11,527 bases of DNA, taken from contig JABSQE010000114.1 of the NCBI GenBank assembly GCA_013214245.1, positions 1 through 11,527 on the forward strand, written 5' to 3'. This document shows positions 7,003 to 11,527 of this stretch, in pieces; the stretch's first letter is position 1; every line of letters starts with the position of its first letter. Origin of the DNA: Hyphomicrobiaceae bacterium. Lineage in GTDB: Bacteria; Pseudomonadota; Alphaproteobacteria; Rhizobiales; Hyphomicrobiaceae. Below the pieces are notes generated by a model that did not search any database, was not told the DNA's origin, and saw only the letters and a list, made by a program, of their open reading frames with translations. The position numbers were made by a program, and so were the translations under genes.

Positions 7003-7887
7003 TTATGATGGTTCATCCAAAGGTCTACCTGTTGACAAATCCAGCTTGAGCCAAGAGCGGCGCTCAAAATTTAAGATTGCCTTGCCAGCCATTAAATTTA
7101 TACCTTTTGCTTTAGCTTCGTGGGCTTGGTCAAGTCGTACAAGGGCGAGCCCACGATTGTCGATTGTCGATCCGATAGTACCAATTTTAACATCGCCTAT
7201 TTTTATAATAGAATCAGATATTAATGGCTTGTCTCCGCAAACGGGGACTATGCGCTTTCGTGCAATCATACGGTGCTGCATTCTGCTAACGACTTCCTGA
7301 CCTACAAAGCAGCCTTTGTTAAAGTCAATACTGCCTAATTGATCATAGAGAGCTTCATGTGGGAATGTGTTTCCAACTACGAAATCGTGTCCGGCTTCCG
7401 GCACTCCGATAATTGTTCTGTGAGCGTGGTATTCTTTTTCACTGACACAGTCGCCAGGAAATTCATGTAGGCGTTCATGTGGTAGGATGTATCGACGGCC
7501 GAGTTCAGCTAATCTTGGATCCTCGAACTTAATTATTTGATCGCTGAAATAACTTACGTTTCTGCCCCACGCAGCCATTACAGCAAATGAATTAGATACG
7601 TTTTTAAAAGTTACGTTGCTGCGTAATCGGTAGATTGCTAAACGTTCGATAAACTCATCAATGCTTGAATGTGCAATGTCAATAATCAGATCCCCTTTTG
7701 CACGCGTCACAAAGAAATCAAACAAAATTTTTCCTTGTGGTGATAACAAGCCTGTATGAATGGCATTTTTTACACTAAGTGACGTCAATGAGTTGGTGAT
7801 TAACTTTTCAAATAAAATTTGAACATCGGGTCCACTAACCAATACAACACCACGATCCGGAAGCTTAGAATACAAAGTATCTGACAC
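7003..7887 (-). CDS. ygfZ: YgfZ, folate-binding protein supporting Fe-S enzymes
   Basis: A 294-residue protein of the YgfZ/GcvT family. The hallmark motif KGCFVGQE sits at residues 191-198 with the conserved cysteine at 193. The N-terminal GLLSPQGKILFDF (46-58) and the YRLRSNV segment (86-92) are also typical. YgfZ binds tetrahydrofolate and helps assemble or repair certain iron-sulfur enzymes in the cytoplasm; its length matches the family. The start is GTG at 7887-7885, with AGAGAGG 7 bases upstream, and the frame ends with TAA. It is divergent from the pyrC-like gene across 120 bases and precedes the HD hydrolase gene on its own strand. The grouping of ygfZ with dihydroorotase and an HD hydrolase is, to my recollection, common in alphaproteobacteria. 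Its retention in a reduced genome fits a need to keep Fe-S enzymes such as IlvD active, which is inference. Confidence 0.88.
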   Translation of the reverse strand: MSDTLYSKLPDRGVVLVSGPDVQILFEKLITNSLTSLSVKNAIHTGLLSPQGKILFDFFVTRAKGDLIIDIAHSSIDEFIERLAIYRLRSNVTFKNVSNSFAVMAAWGRNVSYFSDQIIKFEDPRLAELGRRYILPHERLHEFPGDCVSEKEYHAHRTIIGVPEAGHDFVVGNTFPHEALYDQLGSIDFNKGCFVGQEVVSRMQHRMIARKRIVPVCGDKPLISDSIIKIGDVKIGTIGSTIDNRGLALVRLDQAHEAKAKGINLMAGKAILNFERRSWLKLDLSTGRPLDEPS

Positions 7888-7894
7888 AGAAAGA

Positions 7895-7901
7895 CCTCTC
7901 T
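7895..7901 (-). promoter_or_regulatory. Ribosome binding site for the GTG start of ygfZ
   Basis: Minus-strand AGAGAGG lies 7 bases before GTG at 7887-7885. No in-frame ATG with a better site is nearby, and the protein begins with normal family sequence at this point. Confidence 0.7.
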
Positions 7902-7919
7902 AACACCACTATGGTTGTG

Positions 7920-7930
7920 ATTATATTATA
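7920..7930 (-). promoter_or_regulatory. Candidate -10 region of ygfZ (two overlapping TATAAT)
   Basis: On the minus strand two TATAAT hexamers overlap by one base, at 7930-7925 and 7925-7920. Either would give a short leader of roughly 25 to 30 bases before the GTG start. No convincing -35 is seen at the usual distance. The pyrC-like promoter must lie in the same 120 bases on the other strand. Confidence 0.4.
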
Positions 7931-8007
7931 AAAAAACTAAGGCAGATTAAATTAACATCTTGTCGTATATATGTATCAATTTTAAGTGAACAAAGGACAA
8001 CAATTTT

Positions 8008-9372
8008 ATGAGTAATAAACTAACTACCAGAAGCTCTAACCTAGCATATGATCTAATTTTGAGAGGTGGTACAGTTGTTAATCATGAAGGCATGGGTATT
8101 CGAGATATAGCTGTAAAAGCTGGCCGCATCGCTTGCTTAGGAGATCTCGGGATGGTGTCATCTAAAAAGGTTATAAATTGCAAGGGCCTACATATTTTAC
8201 CAGGCGTAATTGATAGCCAAGTACATTTTCGTGAACCAGGATTGGAACATAAAGAAAACCTTCAGACAGGAAGTCGAGCTGCAGTCGCAGGTGGTGTAAC
8301 TACAGTTTTTGACATGCCTAATACAGCACCACCAACTACAAATGAAAAACAGCTAGTTGATAAGTTATCACGCGCACACCATCGTATGTTTTGCGACTTT
8401 GCCTTTTATATTGGTGGAACAAGTGAGAATATCGATAATATTCCAGAACTAGAGAAGATAGAGGGTTCGGCTGGTATTAAGGTCTTTATGGGCTCTTCCA
8501 CAGGGAGTCTACTGTTGGATGATAAGGTAGAGCTTGATTATTTAATATCACGTCTAGGACGGCGCGCTGCATTTCATGCTGAAGATGAGACACGTTTAGT
8601 TATGCGCCAACACATAAAACGTGTGGGCGATTCGTCCTCGCATCCAGAATGGCGCGACTCGCGATCAGCATTAATAGCAACTGAAAGACTTGTGCAACTC
8701 GCGGAGAAACACAAACGCCGTGTCCATATTCTTCATATCTCTACTGGAGATGAAATGGATTACTTGAGAGCTCATCGTCAATGGGTAACGGCAGAGGTGA
8801 CGCCCAATCATCTGACATTTTCAGCACCTGATTGTTACAGAGAATTAGGAACCTATGTGCAGATGAACCCGCCAGTGCGTAACGCTGAACATCAAAAACG
8901 TATATGGCAAGCAGTTGTCGATGGGACGGTTGATGTATTGGGATCTGATCATGCACCTCATACACGGGAAGAAAAAGGCCGTGTTTATCCCGATTCCTAT
9001 TCTGGTATGCCAGGTGTGCAAACTCTCGTTCCAATAATGCTTGATCATGTAAACTCTGGTCGTTTAAGCCTGGCGCGTTTTGTAGATCTTACTAGTCATG
9101 GTCCGCAACGTGTATTCGGTATTACGAGCAAGGGCCGGATTGCCATTGGGTACGACGCAGACTTTACGGTTGTTGATCTAAAGCGTCAAAAGACAATAAC
9201 TGATAGCTGGATTGAAAGTAAATGTGGTTGGACCCCATATAATGGGGTTACTGTTACGGGCTGGCCAGTCGGAACATTTGTGCGAGGACATCTCGCAATG
9301 TGGGAAGGTGAGATCCTGCTACCGGCACGTGGAGAGTCGGTACGCTTTCAAGAAGGAGGATTATTAAGGTAA
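8008..9372 (+). CDS. pyrC: Class I dihydroorotase (PyrC-type amidohydrolase)
   Basis: A 454-residue cyclic amidohydrolase. Dihydroorotase interconverts N-carbamoyl-aspartate and dihydroorotate in pyrimidine synthesis, using metal ions in a cytoplasmic TIM-barrel. Visible active-site elements are GVIDSQVHFREPG (66-78), DMPNTAPPTT (102-111), the lysine normally carboxylated at 158 (IKVFMGS), His190 (AAFHAED), His243 (ILHIST), QMNPPVR (285-291) and Asp314 in GSDHAPHT (312-319). The usual first metal histidine of the D-x-H-x-H signature is Gln71 here (DSQVH). I recall this as a trait of one dihydroorotase subgroup found in alphaproteobacteria and Bacteroidetes, not a lesion. The ATG at 8008 has AAAGGA (7992-7997) 10 bases upstream. 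It is divergent from ygfZ. The stop TAA overlaps a candidate decayed start of a lost downstream gene. Hydantoinase or allantoinase activity is an alternative, but the overall match is to dihydroorotase. Confidence 0.85.
   Translation: MSNKLTTRSSNLAYDLILRGGTVVNHEGMGIRDIAVKAGRIACLGDLGMVSSKKVINCKGLHILPGVIDSQVHFREPGLEHKENLQTGSRAAVAGGVTTVFDMPNTAPPTTNEKQLVDKLSRAHHRMFCDFAFYIGGTSENIDNIPELEKIEGSAGIKVFMGSSTGSLLLDDKVELDYLISRLGRRAAFHAEDETRLVMRQHIKRVGDSSSHPEWRDSRSALIATERLVQLAEKHKRRVHILHISTGDEMDYLRAHRQWVTAEVTPNHLTFSAPDCYRELGTYVQMNPPVRNAEHQKRIWQAVVDGTVDVLGSDHAPHTREEKGRVYPDSYSGMPGVQTLVPIMLDHVNSGRLSLARFVDLTSHGPQRVFGITSKGRIAIGYDADFTVVDLKRQKTITDSWIESKCGWTPYNGVTVTGWPVGTFVRGHLAMWEGEILLPARGESVRFQEGGLLR
9353..9371 (+). 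promoter_or_regulatory. Possible fossil ribosome site and start of a lost gene behind pyrC
   Basis: AAGGAGGA at 9353-9360, inside the last codons of pyrC, is a near-perfect Shine-Dalgarno sequence. Eight bases later comes GTA at 9369-9371, overlapping the pyrC stop as GTAA. A single G-to-A change from GTGA would have produced both this GTA and the TAA stop, so a coupled downstream gene may once have started here. The frame from this point reads VSFVPALIGNFS and then hits a stop. In my recollection plsY often follows a pyrC gene in alphaproteobacteria, but the fragment is too short to identify. Confidence 0.3.
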
Positions 9373-9429
9373 GCTTTGTTCCTGCTCTTATAGGTAATTT
9401 TAGCTAAAGACTAAGCGAGCTTTAATCAC

Positions 9430-9455
9430 TTGCTTTTTAGAAAACAAGCAATTTT
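9430..9455 (+). terminator. Weak Rho-independent terminator candidate after pyrC
   Basis: TTGCTT (9430-9435) pairs with AAGCAA (9446-9451), with extra T-A pairs inside, followed directly by TTTT (9452-9455). It lies 57 bases after the pyrC stop. The stem has only two GC pairs and the T-tract is short, so it is weak. Confidence 0.4.
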
Positions 9456-9461
9456 AGAACG

Positions 9462-9488
9462 TTGACAACTAATTGTGATGCATATCAT
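9462..9488 (+). promoter_or_regulatory. Orphan promoter-like sequence
   Basis: A perfect TTGACA at 9462-9467 is followed by TATCAT at 9483-9488 with a 15-base spacer, or TCATAT at 9485-9490 with a 17-base spacer. No gene starts within the next kilobase. It could drive a small RNA, be a relic of a lost gene, or be chance. Confidence 0.3.
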
Positions 9489-10144
9489 ATAAATACTTAA
9501 TATGGAAAATGAAAATCCTTCATCGCTAGATAGTTTCAAATTTGTTTGCAACCTATTATGTCGTATATTTAGCAATATTATTTGGTTTCGTGAATCATTG
9601 AACGTAAAAAGATATTTATGAGAACTAATAAAAATACAAGAAGCGTCTATTTCAGGTTGTTTTATTTCAATTTACTAAGATATCTATAATAAATTTACGT
9701 TTAGCACTATTGCGTTGGAGGTAAATAAGTAATTTGAAGCACAGTGTATGTTCTAAAATATAAAGTCTTTTTCTGCAGGTGACTTTTCGACATTTGTGCT
9801 TTAAATTTTATGCAAAAGTCCCCAGAGCTCATACTCTTAGCTAAGAAACATTATATATAATCTCGAATGTCGGATGTATTCCCAATAAGACTTATATAAG
9901 ATATTAGAAAATTAAACGTACCATAACTAATCAAACATCTTTAATCTAAAAGAAACACTTTAATCTAATTGCTGTCCAGGAATAATCTATTGTGACTAGA
10001 TCAAAATACAAAACGCAGTACTAATTATTTAACTGGACTTAGGTCTTATTAGCTTTCTCAATCTTTATAAGCGTTTTACGTTATGGAGAGCCTAGCTAAG
10101 ACTTCACTTAACAGAATAAATTTTTTTAAGTACTGGTTAGATTT

Positions 10145-10204
10145 AAGTGGGAGACTTGAAAATCATTGATAATTTAACTTAAAAACGATTTTCATACATC
10201 ACTT
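10145..10204. repeat. Nested inverted repeat
   Basis: TGAAAATC at 10157-10164 pairs with GATTTTCA at 10187-10194 across 22 bases. Outside it, AAGTG (10145-10149) pairs with CACTT (10200-10204). All stems are AT-rich and no T-run follows. Confidence 0.35.
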
Positions 10205-10251
10205 TTAAGAGCATAAATACACATATTAATAATAATTTTGCATACAATAAA

Positions 10252-10326
10252 ATAGCCATTTCTTTAAGTCCGCCCTTTTAGCTTGCAACCCTCTTTTAAA
10301 AGGTTCATCTGTAACGCAATGGCTAT
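10252..10326. repeat. 75-bp nested inverted repeat, possible small structured RNA
   Basis: ATAGCCATT at 10252-10260 is perfectly complementary to AATGGCTAT at 10318-10326. Inside, CCTTTTA (10274-10280) pairs with TAAAAGG (10297-10303) around a 16-base loop. The whole is tRNA-sized, but on neither strand do the D-arm and T-arm of a tRNA fit. It lies about 440 bases before the aminotransferase gene. Confidence 0.4.
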
Positions 10327-10685
10327 ATGTGCAATTTGGGGTAAATGCTTAATTTATTAGTGGTATTTAGTATGGTGGAATTTTTATCGTGATACATAAA
10401 CTTTACCTATTGTACTCACAATCACTCCCTATGCAACTTATGATTTAACAGACGGACTGATCAATGAGCATCTATGTATCAAGTCCGTGTTATGAGTAAT
10501 ATGAGATATTATTAACTGACTATTGAAGTCTTTATCTCTCACAAAATCTTGGGTTGTTGAGAATTTTAGTGCTCCCAAATTTTCGGAAGTTTTTATACTA
10601 GTTCATGGGGTGCTGATGTCTGGCATAAAAACTATTCGGTGTGAAAATTTATTTAATTTGTCAAGTCTACACTTTGTAGTTGTGA

Positions 10686-10697
10686 TCCACTTGTGGA
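10686..10697. repeat. Small operator-like inverted repeat before the aminotransferase gene
   Basis: TCCAC-TT-GTGGA, flanked by TTG on the left (10680-10682) and CAA on the right (10698-10700), makes a short dyad about 70 bases before the GTG start. The position would suit a regulator site, but the dyad is short. Confidence 0.25.
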
Positions 10698-10750
10698 CAA
10701 TAAAGCCTATATATTGCGTATGTAGAAAAGTTAAATATGTATGCATCCAA

Positions 10751-10767
10751 AAGGAGAGGTCGTTGTG
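10751..10767 (+). promoter_or_regulatory. Ribosome site and GTG start of the aminotransferase gene
   Basis: AAGGAGAGG at 10751-10759 is a strong Shine-Dalgarno sequence, with AAGGAG ending 8 bases before GTG at 10765-10767. The protein from this GTG begins with normal family sequence. Confidence 0.8.
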
Positions 10768-11527
10768 ATAGAGGAGTTTCACCGTATTAGGTGCCTACCA
10801 CCATATGTTTTTGCAGAAGTAAATTCTCTTAAGGCTAAGGCGCGTGCGGCTGGAGCCGATATAGTTGATCTTGGCATGGGTAACCCAGACATGCAAACAC
10901 CAGATCACATAGTTGATAAACTTATTGAAACAGTTAATAAACCGCGCGTTCATCGCTATTCAGCTTCAAAAGGTATTTCTGGATTACGTCGTGCAAAAGC
11001 GGCTTACTATCAACGTCGATTTGGTGTGAAGCTGGATCCTGAAACTCAGATTGTAGCCACACTCGGCTCGAAAGAGGGTTTTGCAAATATGGCACAGGCC
11101 ATAAGTGCTCCAGGTGATATAATTTTGGCGCCTAATCCAACGTATCCGATCCACGAATTTGGATTTATTTTATCTGGCGCATCAGTGCGACACTTGCCAG
11201 CAAATAACGGCAGTGCTTTTTTAACTGCAGTATCTAGAGCCTGCAAGCACACCATTCCCAAACCAATCGCAATGGTCTTAAATTATCCATCTAATCCTAC
11301 AGCAATGGTAGCTAGTCTTGATTTCTACGCCGAAGCAGTGCAATTGGCCAAACGTGAAAATCTAATCGTTCTGTCGGATCTAGCTTATGCCGAGATTTAT
11401 TTCGAACAAATTCCGCCCCCATCGATTTTACAAGTTCCAGGTGCTGTAGATGTTGCTGTGGAATTTACTTCAGTGTCGAAAACTTACAACATGCCAGGCT
11501 GGCGAATAGGTTTTGCAGTTGGTAATG
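10765..11527 (+). CDS. Class I aminotransferase, AlaC / LL-DAP-aminotransferase type (cut by window edge)
   Basis: The first 254 codons of a pyridoxal-phosphate aminotransferase of fold type I; full-length relatives have about 400 residues. The family pattern is clear: EEFHRIRCLPPYVF (3-16), DLGMGNPD (35-42), HRYSASKGISGLR (63-75), LGSKEG (100-105), PNPTYP (123-128), NYPSNPT (173-179), SDLAYAE (204-210), and the PLP-lysine motif SKTYNMPGWRIGF (238-250) with Lys239. The closest remembered relatives are the alphaproteobacterial AlaC-like enzymes, often annotated LL-diaminopimelate aminotransferase. They move amino groups between alanine, glutamate and their keto acids in the cytoplasm. In many alphaproteobacteria a homoserine dehydrogenase gene follows, which would lie outside this window. 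The gene starts with GTG behind a strong ribosome site. Class I aminotransferase is firm; the exact substrate is not. Confidence 0.85.
   Translation, partial: MIEEFHRIRCLPPYVFAEVNSLKAKARAAGADIVDLGMGNPDMQTPDHIVDKLIETVNKPRVHRYSASKGISGLRRAKAAYYQRRFGVKLDPETQIVATLGSKEGFANMAQAISAPGDIILAPNPTYPIHEFGFILSGASVRHLPANNGSAFLTAVSRACKHTIPKPIAMVLNYPSNPTAMVASLDFYAEAVQLAKRENLIVLSDLAYAEIYFEQIPPPSILQVPGAVDVAVEFTSVSKTYNMPGWRIGFAVGN

Larger units (their letters stand above)
9373..10764. other. Gene-free AT-rich spacer, about 1.4 kb
   Basis: This is the longest spacer in the window, between pyrC and the aminotransferase gene, both plus strand. I found no supported gene, tRNA or insertion sequence. It holds a weak terminator-like hairpin (9430-9455), an orphan promoter-like pair (9462-9488), two nested inverted repeats (10145-10204 and 10252-10326) and a small inverted repeat before the aminotransferase gene (10686-10697). 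The open frame at 10523-10768 is not convincing. The length and the possible fossil start at its left end suggest decayed former genes. Confidence 0.6.

Noticed and set aside
9851..9885. A tRNA T-loop-like word CTCGAATG.
   Set aside because: No matching T-stem, anticodon arm or acceptor stem could be drawn around it.
10523..10768. An 81-codon plus-strand frame ending in TGA that overlaps the GTG start of the aminotransferase gene (GTGA).
   Set aside because: It starts at TTG with no ribosome site, has an odd composition rich in V, I, K, S and C, and matches nothing I know. The overlap is tempting but can be chance.
1..11527. CRISPR arrays, insertion sequences, integrases or a defence system.
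   Set aside because: No regularly spaced repeats, transposase-like frames or recognisable defence proteins were seen on either strand.

Overview
The window looks like a piece of a reduced, AT-rich alphaproteobacterial chromosome, most likely from a host-associated bacterium. The protein sequences are typical of alphaproteobacteria, Rhodospirillales-like in flavour: YgfZ and an HD hydrolase beside a class I dihydroorotase, and an AlaC-type aminotransferase beginning EEFHRIRCLPPYVF. Only about 60% of the bases are coding. The genes are intact islands separated by AT-rich spacers of 0.8 to 1.4 kb that hold no convincing genes. Low GC, low coding density and intact metabolic genes resemble what is published for tunicate symbionts such as Candidatus Endolissoclinum. 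That placement is an inference from style and is not proven by any marker here.

Layout: (1) 1-573, minus strand, the N-terminal part of an AsmA-family envelope protein that runs off the left edge. (2) 1394-2191, minus strand, a 265-residue unrecognised protein made of four tandem copies of a domain with a 70-residue period; this is the most novel item. (3) 3209-5074, plus strand, an IlvD-family [2Fe-2S] dehydratase with a TTG start, alone between two spacers of about 1 kb. (4) A metabolic cluster at 6204-9372: HD-domain hydrolase and ygfZ on the minus strand, and pyrC-like dihydroorotase divergently on the plus strand from a 120-bp shared intergenic region. (5) 10765-11527, plus strand, the first 254 codons of a class I aminotransferase (AlaC / LL-DAP-aminotransferase type) that runs off the right edge with a GTG start.

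Functionally the genes point to retained core biosynthesis: branched-chain amino acids (IlvD), pyrimidines (PyrC), alanine or related transamination (AlaC type), Fe-S enzyme maintenance (YgfZ, which could support the Fe-S enzyme IlvD) and outer-envelope homeostasis (AsmA family). No mobile elements, CRISPR arrays, tRNAs or rRNAs were recognised. The spacers hold several inverted repeats and hairpins, an orphan promoter-like sequence, and a possible fossil translation start just behind pyrC. Most of these could arise by chance in AT-rich DNA and are scored accordingly.
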